DNA of 64,000 nucleotides from positions 80,400-144,399 of the forward strand of contig QPMI01000208.1 in NCBI GenBank assembly GCA_004431415.1, written 5' to 3'. Origin of the DNA: Cyanophora paradoxa (Eukaryota; Glaucocystophyceae; Cyanophorales; Cyanophoraceae). Made by a program: the position numbers and the translations under genes. The notes under the pieces were generated by a model that saw only the letters and a program-made list of their open reading frames with translations, did no database searches and was not told where the DNA came from. The stretch's first letter is position 1; each line of letters starts with the position of its first letter. Shown piece by piece: positions 53,687 through 64,000 of this stretch.

Positions 53687-53937
53687 TACCGTGTAACACT
53701 TAAGTAATGCGCGCACTTAAGTAATGCGGTCCCAAATTAATGCGTTTTCCGCTGGCAAAACGCATTAATTTGGGACCGCATTAATATCGCAACGCTAAGA
53801 AACTGCTTTATGTACCCCCTCACAGCAGTCAAAAGCCTTCAAAACGCATTAATTCGGTACCGCATTAATATCCATACTAGGGGTCCGGGTCCAAAAACGC
53901 ATTAATTTCTGGCGCATTAATTAAGTGTTACACGGTA
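53687..53937. mobile_element. MITE copy, complete
   Basis: 251 bases with inverted ends of about 26 bases (TACCGTGTAACACTTAAGTA / TTAATTAAGTGTTACACGGTA, one mismatch). The interior hairpin AATGCGGTCCCAAATTAATG is followed by its exact inverse at 53755-53785. Confidence 0.82.
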
Positions 53938-54419
53938 GTACGGCGGTATAGCTACGTAGTACGTATACGGTATATATACTCAGTGACTGCGCATGCACTG
54001 CGCATGCGCCGGCAGCGCGCCGCGCGCGCATATGCATGCGCAGCGGCGCGCGCGCGCGCACCGCCGCCCGTACCGTACTACGGTAGTACAGTACCGCGGC
54101 GCCGCGCCGCCGCCGCCGCGGCGCAGACTCTCGAGTCTGAGACTGCGGCGCACTGCCAGGCTGCGGCAGTGCATCGCGCACTGGCGCGCATGCTGTTACA
54201 TTGCTGTAGGCTGTAGCCTGTCACTGAGTGAAGGCCTAGGCTGAGATCGCTGCAGCCTGCAGCTGCTCATGATCATCGCCGGTCTGACGTACGCGTCTAC
54301 CGCACCCGCACTGGCGGCATGCGCACGGACGTATACGTATCATCGTAACGTATGATACGTATACACTCGTCTAGTGCGTCCTGGAAAATTCTCTCGAAGA
54401 ATTTCTAGATCTAAATCCG
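53938..54419. promoter_or_regulatory. 5' region of the RWP-RK gene
   Basis: Palindrome-rich (GCGCATGC, TACGTATAC) sequence. ACGTATACGTATCATCGTAA and its near inverse lie at 54329-54364, about 60-90 bases before the ATG. Nothing else was recognised. Confidence 0.4.
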
Positions 54420-56241
54420 ATGATCTGCGGCGGCGACATGGAGGTCAGTCACTCCGTGCTTATGAGGATTCCGCCGCGGCCGACTGCAGGCCACGGCGGC
54501 ATGTACGATCAGCGGTCCACGACGCCCGTCCCCGCCGAACCTTTTCGCTGTGGAGGATTCGGGGGAGAGGCCGCTGCTGAGGCCAGCCCGCCTCTCGCTT
54601 CCATGGCCAGGATACCTCCCCTCTCGGAGTTGCAGCTGCTCGACGGCTCGCCCGCGCCTGCCCCTTTCCTAGACAGCTTCCACAAATTATTCGATGACGT
54701 CAAGCCCGCCGCCGATGCCGGTGAGCGCCGCTCCGCGCCGCGTTGCGAAACCGCGTCCCTTCTGGAGTTGCTGACAGCGGGCGCTCGTCAGTTGCGAGCC
54801 CCTGCTTCGCCCCGGGGCCCTTCCCCTTCGTCCCCGGGCACCTGGGGGTGTACCGCGGCCTGCCCCTCGCGCCGCTGGGGCCGGCCCTCCACGCGCCCCC
54901 CAGCCTCCGCCTCGCCCCCCTCGCCCCCTCCGCCCTCGACCGAAGCGCGCCCCCCCTCGGCCCCGTCCCCCCCATCCTCCTCCTCCCCCTCCGGAGCCTG
55001 CCAGCCCGTGCCCGACCCAGCTCCCTCCGAATGCAAGCGGCGCCGCAGGCCGCCCAGCTGCAGCCGGCCGCCGCCGTCGACGTACGCGTCCGCGTCATCG
55101 GCCCCGTCCCCATCTGCGCGACGGCGGCCGGCCGGCCCGTCTCCCCCGACCCGGCGGCGGGGCGCTTGCAGCTCTCGCTGGCGGAGCTGCGCGTTGCGGC
55201 GCCGTCGCCGCTCAAGCGGGAGCGCCTCTGCGACGGGGACGACGCGGACGCGCGCAGCGACTCGTCGCGCGTCTCCACGCCCCGCGCCAACTGCAAGCGC
55301 GCCCGCGCCGGCCGCGATCGCGAGCCCGAGCTCGAGCGGCCGCCTAGCCCCCTCGCCGTCGCCGCCGGCGCACTCCCAGCTGCCTGCGGCGCGCAAGTCG
55401 AGCGGCCGCGGGAGGCGGAGGCGGGGGCGGCGCGGGGAGCGGGCCCCGTAGCGGGACCCGACGTGGAGCACGGGATGACGCTCGAGCGGCTGAGCGTCCT
55501 CTTCACCGTCTCCTCCACGGAAGCCGCCGAGCGCCTCGCCATCTCCACCACGCGCCTCAAGCGCATCGCCCGCGCCCTCGGCGTCTCCCGGTGCGGCGCC
55601 CCGCCCGCCCCTGGCCGCGGGAGGGGATGGCGAGGCGGGGCGGGGCGGGGCGGGGGCAGGTGGCCCTTCCGGAAGATCGCGGCGCTGGACCGCTGGGCGG
55701 TGGTCGTGCGCGCCGTCGCCCTCCTCCAGCGCCGCCCCGCGCCGGCCCCCTCCCCGCCTTCTCCGAGGAGGTCCGGGCCCCCCGCCGCCCCCGCCCCGCG
55801 CCCCCCGCCGAGCCCCGGCGCGCATGCGCAGGAGCTGCTGGGGGAGGTGCGGGCGGCGCGGGGGGCGGTGCTGGCGGACCCCAACGCCTCCGTCCACGCC
55901 GTCGTCAAGCGCCTCAACAAGGTCCGACCCGGCCCCCCGCCGCCCCGCCCCGCGCCGGCGCCGGTGCCCTCTGATCTTGAGGCGGCGCGTGCGGCAGGCG
56001 CTGCTGGAGCGGCCGGCGAAGCGGGCGGGGATGAGCTCCATCGAGTGGGGACGCAGGATCCTCGAGCAGGCCGCCTCGGTGCCGGCCCCCTCTCACTCCG
56101 AGTTCGATCGATCGCTCCGGATCCGCGTTGACGGGGCGGGGCGCGGGGGCGCAGGTGGCGGGGGAGGTTGGCGACCTCGCCCTCCAGGCCGCCGTCCAGC
56201 GCGCCCTCGCCGACACCGACGCCCGCCCCGACGACGACTGA
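54420..56241 (+). CDS. RWP-RK domain transcription factor
   Basis: Known: RWP-RK factors (NIN-like and RKD proteins, MID of algae) control nitrogen responses and gamete identity in the green lineage. Seen: ATG 54420 (a second at 54438). Exon 1 ends at 54720, and intron 54721-54791 leads to a long exon rich in Pro/Ala with FAPGPFPFVPGHLGVYRG. The DNA-binding domain reads GMTLERLSVLFTVSSTEAAE, RLAISTTRLKRIARALGVSR, and intron 55591-55659 splits the Arg codon before W-P-F-R-K-I, the signature RWPxRK with Phe at the variable position. Helical C-terminal exons follow (LLGEVRAARGAVLADPNASV, AGMSSIEWGRRILEQ), and the last exon VAGEVGDLALQAAVQRALAD ends at 56239-56241. There is no PB1 domain, so it is RKD-like rather than NLP-like. 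Borders of two C-terminal introns are uncertain. Confidence 0.92.
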
Positions 56242-58409
56242 GCGGCAGCCGGGGCCGCGCCCGCCCCCGCTCTACGTGTATAGATCTAGACACACACGCA
56301 CCCCGAGCTCGATCGCGAGGCGGCCGTCCGCAACCATCGCGATCGGATCTTGCGTTCCGACTAGGCCTCTCTTTTTAGCTTCGAATTCCTGTCTCTTCGA
56401 TTAGCTTGTCACAGTGTTGTCTGTTTTTGCAGCAGCCAAGTTTTGATGCTCAGGCTAGGCTCGGTGAGTCGCGCTCTGATCATGAACGGTTCAGTTTTCC
56501 TTTTCTGAATGTCACGCACGGCGTTGTGGTCTCAGAGTCTAGCCTGTAGTTTTTGTCATCTGCATAGAATTCGAACCCTTTCAGAATCGAGCTGTACTCT
56601 AGTACCGTATTCGTAGTACAGTATTTTTCATCAATCAATTGCAACTTGGCAATGCATGCTTTTCTTTGCAATAGCAACTTTTCTGCATGACTCTAGTATA
56701 TGTAGCGCATCTTCCGCTTGTCCGTATGAAAGATCGATGTATACGCTCTTGCGATTTGCAGTCGCATGGTTTTTTGGGGGGCTTCAATTCCGAAGTTCCC
56801 TTGCCGAAGTAATTGTGTCCCGTCAGTTCATATCGGTATACGTAGTATAAACCAATCGATGATAATTTCGCCCGCCCGCAATATTTATGCATGTGCCGTA
56901 GTAGTACTAGTACTACGGTACTAGTAGTGCATGTTCAACTTGCAATTACGTAGTTGGTATAAATAGGACACATGTACATGGATAGATTCTTTTTATAGCT
57001 AGCTATAGCGCTTTATATAGCTAACGCTAGCTATACTATGATATAGCGTCCCTATTTATATTCGCTTTCCTGCCAGGCTGTTTACATATGTAGTATCCGG
57101 ACGTTGACATCTGCAGCATTAGTAGTTGCTGCAAAAAGCTTCATATGCATTGCATATGCTAAGCCTATTAATATTGTTATTGATCATGACAGCTTAGTGT
57201 TATATATATGTGCGAGCGTTGATATTTCCATTGCAATTGTACCGTACTACGGTAGTACCGTGCATTAGATCGTGACAGTCACTGAGTGTGCATGAAACGA
57301 AGTTGCGCGCAGCTTTACTGAGTAACCTTAGCTATATATTAATTGAGCTCGCAAATCGGAAATCATACTTCAAGCAACAACGTTAACCTGTGTAACTGAA
57401 TTTGAAGGCGGGGGGCCGGGGGGCGGACCTTAAGCTTAACCTGTCGTGTACATGTCGCCGTGACATCACTATAGCTAGTCGACGTCCTGCCAGGCTGATC
57501 CGATGATCACTAATTGTACGTATACTATGATACGTATACCATACGTATACCGTGGGAAACGCATGCATGCGCACGCGCACGTGTATACACGTACGCGTGT
57601 GTATATACGGATACTATGATACGCGTACGTAGAACCAGTGCCACGGTGTTATAATATTAGTGATCGCGATTACATATATAAATATATATAAATTCACGCA
57701 CCCGACTCGGCGACTCCGAGGCTTGGCGACGCTGTCGAAATTTGAGTTCGAGGCGCCCGCGACCCGGCGCGGCCCGCGGCCGGCGCCGGCGCCGCGGCCG
57801 GCGGGGCTCGAGCTCCGGATCCGCGTGAGTCCGACGACCGTCTTCAATCGCGAATTCATATTCATGATCATGATCATTTGTCGAGGACTATATAAATAGC
57901 TAGCTAGCGACGGATGCCATGCATATGATTCGAATTTGGAGCGTCAGAGGATAGCGAGGGGTCGACGTCTTCCGCCGCCTTGGAGCGCGTCCGGCCAATT
58001 GCAACGGTCACCCGCGTTCCCCCGTCCCCCTCCCCCACCCGGCCCACCACCACGTGCACCCACCCCCGATCGCGATCTCCCGATGCGCAGGTATTGCTGG
58101 GGACTGGTATCATTGGGATACAGGTACAGACCAGGGGTACAGGTCTACAGGGACTCGGGACAATGGGACTATATGCCTACTGCACCACAGGCGCCACCCC
58201 TCCAACCCCAGGCGCAAGAGGCGCGCCCCTCCGTTCTTGTGCGCATGCATTGCCTCGACAAGCCACGCAGCACTATAGACAGGGCTCCAGGCGCAGCGCT
58301 AGCCGCCGTGGGACGAGCCAAGGGGCCGCCGGAAAACAAAAAACGGGAGCGGGCGGGCGGGGCGTGAAGCTGCGGGGGAGGGATGCGCGGGGCCGGGGTG
58401 CGGCGGGGG
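56242..58409. other. Intergenic region, relatively AT-rich
   Basis: About 2.2 kb between the 3' ends of the RWP-RK gene and fimbrin. It contains TACTAGTACTACGGTACTAG palindromes (56905-56930), TATAGCTAGCTATAGCGC arrays (56990-57045) and ACGTATAC palindromes (57515-57610). Two minus-strand frames near 56480-56890 have AT-rich codons and a protein-like look (GFEFYADDKNYRLDSE), but no family was recognised. Confidence 0.45.
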
Positions 58410-61275
58410 CTAGACGGAGGAGCGGGCGGAGGGCCCGGCAGGCCCGCCCATGGCCTGCGCGCGGAGAGCGTGGGCCATGATGCCGCCCACCAGCGTCAGC
58501 ATCATCTTCGGCTTGACCTGCCCCCATCCCGCCTCAGCATGATGCCCGGGGGAGGCGCGGGGGTCGGGCCGGGGGCGGGGGCGGGCCTGGACGATGTCCT
58601 CCCAGACGCAGAAGACGGAGACGCCGAGGCGCCTCGCCACGCTGATCACGTACTTCGCGTTCCCCATCCGCTCCTCGTCTGCCCGCCCCTCAGCCGTGGA
58701 GGAGGGGCCGGCGGGGCGGGGCGGGGCGGGGCGGGGCGGGCGGGCCGTTGTCGCCCGGGGTGACGTAGTCCCAGTTGACGGCGCGGGGCTCGGTCGAGGC
58801 GAGGAGGTCGAGCAGGAAGCGCCCGTTCTTCAGCGTCGGGTCCTGCCCGCCCACGAGCGATAAGGGGGCGCCCGGGGGGGGGGGGGGGGGGGGGGGGGGG
58901 TGGTCTGCGCGCCTTGAAGCTCGCCATCTGCGTGCGCTTGCCCGACTTGACGACCTGCGGGTGGCGTCAGCTCGGAGGGGCGCGGCCTCGCGTGGGCGGG
59001 GCCGGCGCGCGCCTGCGAGTTGGCCCACGCGATGAGGTCCTTCTCCTCCGCCCGCCGCCCGTCCACCGAGATCGAGCGCCTGCCCCCAGGCCGCCCTTCA
59101 GGCCCCGGCACCCGAGCCGCGCCCGCCGGCGGGGGCGGCGCGCACAGCACGGAGAGGGTGTGGTGCCGCATGATCTGCCACACGACGGCTGCGCGGGGGT
59201 CAGCGCCTCCGGCGCGACGACGAGGCTCGGGGCGGGGCGGGGCGGGCCGAGGGTGAGGAGGAGGTTGCCGTCGGTGATGTCGGAGCCCTGGACGCCCACG
59301 AGGCTGAAGCCGTGCCGCTTCCCGATCTCCACCTGCCAGAGGCGCGCCTCGACCGGGCGGGGGCGACGAAGGCGGGGCGGGGCGGGGCGGGGCGGGGGGG
59401 CGGAGGGCGGAGACGGACCACCTGGTTGCAGTTCTCGATGGCCTTGAAGCGGCCGAGGGGCAGGGGCCCCGTGCTGACCCGCCGCCAGTCTACCGCCCCG
59501 GGCTCCATCACCTGCGGCCCCGCCCCCGCGCTCGGCGCGGGGGGGAGGGGCGGGGCGAGGGGTGGCCCGCACGCGGTCCATGGCGCGGAGGAGGATGATG
59601 CCGTCGCGCAGGTCTCCCCCGAGGTCCGTCACGTACTCCTCCAGCCCCAGCCCGTTGATCCAGATGCGGAACGCTGCGCCCCCGCCCAGGCCTCAGGGCT
59701 GGGGGCACGCGCGGTGGCGGGGGCGCCCCGGGCGCACCGCGCTCCTCGCGGGAGCCCTCCGAGTCCTCGTCCTTCAGCATCTCCGCCGCCGCGAAGCTGC
59801 CGCCCCGGGGCCGCCCCTCAGGGGCGGCGGGGGGCGGTGGGGCGGGGGCGGGGGCACCGCTCCTCGACGGTGGCCGGCTCGAGGCCCGGGCGCTCGTTGA
59901 AGATGGTCGCCACGAAGCCGAGGTTCAGCCGCGGGTGGCCCTGCCCCGCCCCCCGCCGCCCCTCGCTCGCCTGGGCACGGGCGGGCGGGGCCGGAGCGCC
60001 GCGCGCACGGAGGCGATGGTGAAGGCGGAGACGAACTTGCGGCAGCGGATCTTGTCCGCCTGCTTCAGCACCGCCTCCCCCCTGCCGAGCCACCGCCCCT
60101 CACCCGCCCCGACCGCGCGGCGCCCGAGGAGGGGCCGGGGCGGGCGGACCGCTCGACGGGGTCGCGGAGCTTGAGGGGGTCGAGGTTGCAGCCGTCCCGC
60201 CGCCCCACCTGGTTCAGCAGCACCGTGTAGATCTCCCCGTCCTGCGCGCGCGCCGTCGGCCCCCGCGGGGGCGCGGGCGGCGGGGCGGGGGCGGCAGCGG
60301 CGCGCACGCGGACGTCCTGGGAGAAGTTGTTGAGGCGCCGCTGCGAGCCGGCCGCCCGGAGATGGTACTGCCGCCCCCCAGAGCTCAGCCGGGAGCCCCG
60401 GCGCGGGGCGGGGCGGGGGCGAGGGCGGCCGGCGCACGTTGACCCAGCGGCGGAGGACGACCTCGGGCGGCAGCTTCTTCAGGTCCGCGATCGTCTCCCC
60501 CTCCTCCAGCTGGAGGTACCGCCTCAGGTGGAACGGGGGGGGGGGAGAAGAGAGGGGAACGCGCCAGCCGGACGAGCTCGGGGTGCTCCTTGAGGGAGAC
60601 CGGGGCCAGCACCTCGGCCTTCGCGTGCCCGCTCAGCGCCCCCCCGAAGGGCGCTTCGAGGGGCGGTGAGGGGGTACCTGGATGATCTGCCAGAGCAGGC
60701 CGAGGACGAGGTGGACCTGCGCGGGGGCGGTTGTCGGCGGGGCGGGGTGGGGGTACGCCGGGGCCGTGGGGGTACGCGAACCTTGTGCTCGATGAAGTCG
60801 CCGGCGCCGATGTTGACGACGTTGCAGCCGATGGCGCGGGCCGAGTTGATGGCGAGGTTCAGGTTCTGGGGGGCGGGGCGGCCGTCAGGCCGGCAGGGGC
60901 GCGCGGGGGCGGCGAGGGCACCTCGGTCTGCTGGAAGATGGTGCGCGCCGGCTTGTTGATGTCGCGCCGCTCGTCGATCGTGCCCGGCGCCGCCTTGTTG
61001 ATCATCTTGCTGCGCGCGGCGTGGGCGGGGCCGGCTACGCAAACCACGCGGGCGCGGGCGGGCGGGCGGGCGGGGCGGACCAGATGAGGATGCCGTCCTG
61101 GAGCTTCTTGAAGAGGTCCATGCTCTTGGGGTCGAGGGGGAGGTGCTGGCGGAGGTCCGGGTCGTTCCTGAAGCTCGCGTTCACGTGGTCCTGACCCCGC
61201 CCGCCCCACTCAGCCCCGCCCCGTCGCACGCCCCCACCGCCCGCCGCCGCACCGCGAAAGCCTCCTTCTCCTCAT
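58410..61275 (-). CDS. Fimbrin/plastin (actin-bundling protein, four CH domains)
   Basis: Known: fimbrin cross-links actin filaments through two tandem pairs of calponin-homology domains. Seen, reading leftward: EEKEAFA, an intron (61252-61191), then DHVNASFRNDPDLRQHLPLD and LFKKLQDGILI, KMINKAAPGTIDERRDINKP, NLAINSARAIGCNVVNIGAG (CH1); LKKLPPEVVLRRWVNV and LRRAVEK-like linkers, GEIYTVLLNQV, KIRCRKFVSA, LNLGFVATIFNERPGLEPA (CH2); FRIWINGLGLEEYVTDLGGD, RDGIILLRAMDRV, IGKRHGFSLVGVQGSDITDG, VWQIMRHHTLSVL (CH3); EEKDLIAWANSQ, LKNGRFLLDLLASTEPRAVN, NAKYVISVARRLGVSVFCVW, MMLTLVGGIMAHAL (CH4); stop at 58410. There are about 17 short introns. The 5' exon(s) upstream of 61275 were not located. No EF-hands were seen. 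A run of about 27 G's lies in one intron (58874-58900). Confidence 0.94.
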
Positions 61276-61706
61276 CTGCGGGCGCCGAGTGAGAAGGTCG
61301 GCGGACACATGCGCGCTCACTGGCGGCGCACCGGCGAACGAGTGCTGCGCTCCAGATTCGGAAGCGACCTGCGTAGCGGCCGAGTGAGGCGCGAGGCGAG
61401 GGACACAAGTGTGGTTGCGGCGGTCGGTCGATGTGGTCGGCAGCCCGCACTTTCTGGACGGTCGATCTGGTCGTCGAGTAGACCTATGCCGCACCGAGTT
61501 AGCAAGATAACTGTGCGGCGGCGGCGGGCGGCGGCCGGCAGGCCGCCGGCGGCTGAGCTGGGCGCGCTGACCTTTTGGATCCCAAGGCTGGGCCGGTTCG
61601 GATCCATTTGACAGAGCGAAGAGCCGAGGACGTAAATCGCCGCAGCAGGACGTACGGATCTCAAGAAGTCTGGTCGCTTCCGGGTACCGCAAAACCGTCC
61701 AGCTCG
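61276..61706. promoter_or_regulatory. Head-to-head 5' region of fimbrin and GST
   Basis: The genes diverge here; the first fimbrin exon is expected in this interval but could not be fixed. A GC-rich block (61515-61560) and a more balanced stretch (61380-61510) are present. No TATA box was identified. Confidence 0.4.
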
Positions 61707-63341
61707 ATGGCGTTCGTGGCCCCCTCCCCGGCGATTCGTACGCAGTCGGCCAGCTTTGCTGTGCCGGCAGCTGCCGTCTCTGTCCGGCCCACCGTCCGGC
61801 CGGCCGCGCTGGTTCGTCAGCGCAGTATCCGCTCAGCCGGCAGCGTGCGCGGCAACCAATTTTGGCGCCCTCGCAGGCACGAGATTTCATCGGAACGCGT
61901 CAGGAGGCCGCGCGCCGGTTCTTCGGCTCCAGCACTTTCCAGGCCTCGGCGGCGCCGCGCGTGGCGCCGCGCTTCTCGGTCAACGCGGAGGCGAAGGTCA
62001 TTCTTTACGCGGCCCCGAAGAGCCGCAGCGCCCTCGTCGCTTGGTATCTCGATGGTGATCTGCCGGCCGGCGTTGTGCAGCGCGCGCACTGGCCGCGGCC
62101 GCTGACGGAGCGGCGCAGAGCTGAACGTGCCTCACGAGATCAAGACCATCAACCTCCAGGCGCGTCTCCGCGTCGGCGCACCGACGCTCGCTCCGCCCGC
62201 GCGCCCGCCGCGCCCTCACAGATGCACACCGCGCGGGGCGCAGGAAGCGGAGCACAAGGGCGATGCGTTCAAGTCCGTCAACGTGCGCCCCTCGGCTGCA
62301 GGCTCCTTTGAAGTCCCGCCCCGCTGACCCCGCCCCCCGACTCGCGCGCGCAGCCCTTCCAGGTTCGGGGATGGATGCGAGGGGGCGCGAGGGGCGACTC
62401 GGGGAGGGGCGGGGGGGCAGGGACGGGTGGGGCTGACGGCGGGGCGGGGAGCAGAAGATCCCGGCGATCACGGTCGAGGAGGACGGCAAGCGCTTCGACC
62501 TCTTCGAGTCGGGGGCCATCCTCGTGCGCCCCGGGGCCCCGGGGCCTTGCCCCGCCCCGCCGGGGCGGGGCCCGGCTCGAGGCGGGCGGGGGCGTGCGAC
62601 GGGTCCCGGGCGCGCAGACGTACCTTGCCCAGAAGTTCGACAAGAACGTGAAGACCCCCGAGCAGGTCGCCGACGTCAACAAGGCCCGCCCCGCCCCGCC
62701 CCGCCTGCGCCGCCCCCCGAGCTCCTCTGCGCCCGTGGCCCGACGCCGGGGCGCAGTGGGTGATCTTCGCGAACGCGAGCCTCTCGGTGCGGGGGGCGGG
62801 GCGGGGGCAGCGGGGCCGGGGCCGACGCGCGTGGCGGGCAGGTGGGGCTCTTCATGGAGGCGACGCGGGAGCGGGCGATGCCGGGCCTCATGGGGCCCCT
62901 CGAGGAGATCCTCTCCAAGCAGCCCTGGCTCCTCGGCAGTCCGCCCCCGCCCCCCGCCCGCCCCCCGCCCGCCCCGCCCGGCACCGACCCGGCGCCCCGC
63001 AGACGAGATCTCGGCCGCCGACGTGGCCGTCGTCTCCTACCTGTGCGCCCCACCCGCCCCCGCCTCCTCGGGGCCCCCGAGGCGACTCTCGCTCGCAGGT
63101 ACCTCCTCCCCATGATGATCCCCACCCTCGACTTCTCCGCGTACCCCAAGGGTTCGCCCCCCCCTCCTCTTCCCCTTTCTGCTAGCTGTACCCCCCGCCG
63201 ACCATGCTCCGCAGTGCAGGAGTACGTGAAGCGGGCGACGGAGCGGGAGGCCTTCAAGAAGTGCGCGCGCGCGCCCCTGCCCTCCAGCGCGCGCCTTGGC
63301 CGAGCGCGCGCCCCCGCCGCAGGACCATCGGCAACCGCTGA
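61707..63341 (+). CDS. Glutathione S-transferase, plastid-targeted
   Basis: Known: GSTs conjugate glutathione to electrophiles or reduce peroxides. Seen: ATG 61707 opens a Ser/Ala/Val/Pro-rich, acid-free leader (about 35 residues), a likely plastid transit peptide. Exons: 61707-61811, 61877-62054 (AKVILYAAPKSRSALVAWYL), 62119-62159 (ELNVPHEIKTINLQ), 62244-62282 (EAEHKGDAFKSVN), a 9-base microexon 62354-62362 (PFQ), 62455-62523 (KIPAITVEEDGK...LFESGAIL), 62618-62683 (TYLAQKFDKN), 62757-62786, from 62842 (GLFMEATRERAM...LSKQPWLLG), EISAADVAVVSYL, YLLPMMIPTLDFSAYP, EYVKRATEREAFKK and TIGNR, stop 63339-63341. N-P-F-Q-K-I-P with the cis-Pro and E-S-G-A-I are the glutathione-site motifs. PKSRSAL near the N-terminus would hold a catalytic Ser. 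Introns at 62160 and 62684 appear to have GC donors. Confidence 0.93.
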
Positions 63342-63489
63342 GCGCGCCTCCCCGGGGCGCTCGGCCTGGCTGGCCTCGTCCTCGTCCCTCCCCCGCCTTG
63401 CTTGCTCGGCGACTCGGCGGCGTTAATTTGACACTGTTCACGCGCGCACTCGATTGGGGCGAGCCGCACGGGGCACGCGAAGACGCGCC

Positions 63490-64000
63490 TCAGCGGGCGG
63501 GGGCGGGGGCCGGCGGGGGCCGCCGAGCGAGGGGGCTCGAGGAGCCGCCGATGCGGGCCAGCAGGGCCCTCAGGGCCCCCCCTGGCCCCTTGCCGCCCGC
63601 CCCTGGGGCCCCGCCTGCCGCCGGCGCGGCGGGGGCCCTGTCCGCTGCGACGGCGGCCTCGTCGGCGGCGGCGCGGGCGGCGCGGACGCGCTCGAGGCGG
63701 CAGCGACGGCCGGCTCCCGGGGCGCCCGGGCGCGAAGACCTGCGCCCCGCGGGCCCCCGTGAGCGCGTCGGAGGGGCGCCGGCTGCGGGGCGGGGCCGGG
63801 CGGACGGCGAGGCGGGGAGGAGGCCGGGCGGGTGGAGCGGGCGGCGAGGGCGTCGAGGGCGGGGCGAGGTCGGCGCCGGGCCAGGCCTCGTGGCACGCCA
63901 GCTGCACCCGCACCCGCCCCGGCAGCTCCGCCAGCGCCGCCAGCAGCTCGCCTGCCGCCCCAGGCGTCGGCGTCGGGCGGCGAGGGGCGGGGCGGGCGGG
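63490..64000 (-). CDS. Unidentified protein, C-terminal part (runs off the window)
   Basis: Reading leftward from the window edge: ELLAALAELPGRVRVQLACH EAWPG (about 63960-63880), a CCCGCCC-rich intron-like stretch, an acceptor near 63743, and an exon reading CRLERVRAARAAADEAAVAA, then GGALRALLARIGGSSSPLAR, with TGA at 63492-63490. The helical, Ala/Leu/Arg-rich pattern is coherent, but I do not recognise a family. The exon joining is tentative. Confidence 0.4.
   Translation of the reverse strand, partial: PPAPPLAARRRRLGRQASCWRRWRSCRGGCGCSWRATRPGPAPTSPRPRRPRRPLHPPGLLPASPSARPRPAAGAPPTRSRGPAGRRSSRPGAPGAGRRCRLERVRAARAAADEAAVAADRAPAAPAAGGAPGAGGKGPGGALRALLARIGGSSSPLARRPPPAPAPAR

Noticed and set aside
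56480-56892. Minus-strand coding fragment (GFEFYADDKNYRLDSE)
   Set aside because: Protein-like in appearance but short, AT-rich unlike neighbours, and without a family or splice support; left as a note in the intergenic entry.

Overview
The window is nuclear DNA from a very GC-rich, compact eukaryote, most likely a unicellular green alga (inference). The host genes carry many tiny GT-AG introns of about 53-95 bases, some of them GC-AG. The genes include a plastid-targeted D-Ala-D-Ala ligase homologue, a sterol glucosyltransferase, a P4-ATPase lipid flippase, an RWP-RK transcription factor, a four-CH-domain fimbrin and a plastid-targeted glutathione S-transferase. The species cannot be named from the sequence alone.

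Left host block (1-14111): ddl homologue (minus, runs off the left edge), class I SAM methyltransferase (plus), sterol 3-beta-glucosyltransferase (plus), RING-H2 protein with a long low-complexity tail (minus), and a P4-ATPase (plus). Right host block (54420-64000): RWP-RK factor (plus), fimbrin (minus), GST (plus, head-to-head with fimbrin), and the C-terminal end of an unidentified minus-strand gene.

The 40 kb between them is dominated by repeats. Directly after the flippase is a segmental duplication: the flippase 3' end plus a 768-bp unit occurs twice. Copy 1 is split by a 3.26-kb element with PIF/Harbinger-like ends. Copy 2 is intact at that site and follows a perfect 76-bp palindrome. 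At 20322-40834 lies a 20.5-kb LTR retrotransposon on the minus strand, with identical 256-bp LTRs and a GGGGC target duplication. It encodes a Gag with a CCHC knuckle that reads on, through two single-base frame breaks, into a giant protein of unknown function (over 2,600 residues beyond Gag, with RGG and SR-like tracts), and a Ty3/gypsy-order PR-RT-RH-INT region. Between these two coding blocks sit two extra convergent genes. One of them is antisense to the element and carries introns. This giant, cargo-bearing retroelement is the most unusual object in the window.

From 41 to 54 kb the sequence is relatively AT-rich and repetitive. It holds copies of a TIR-bearing MITE family and about 6.5 kb of nested satellite (roughly 1.95-kb macro-units built of about 150-bp monomers).

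A recurrent quality signal: at least six reading-frame breaks, five in the retroelement and one inside the invariant SPDE motif of the flippase, are each explained by one missing base in a short homopolymer. Homopolymer under-calling in the assembly is therefore a strong alternative to genuine decay.
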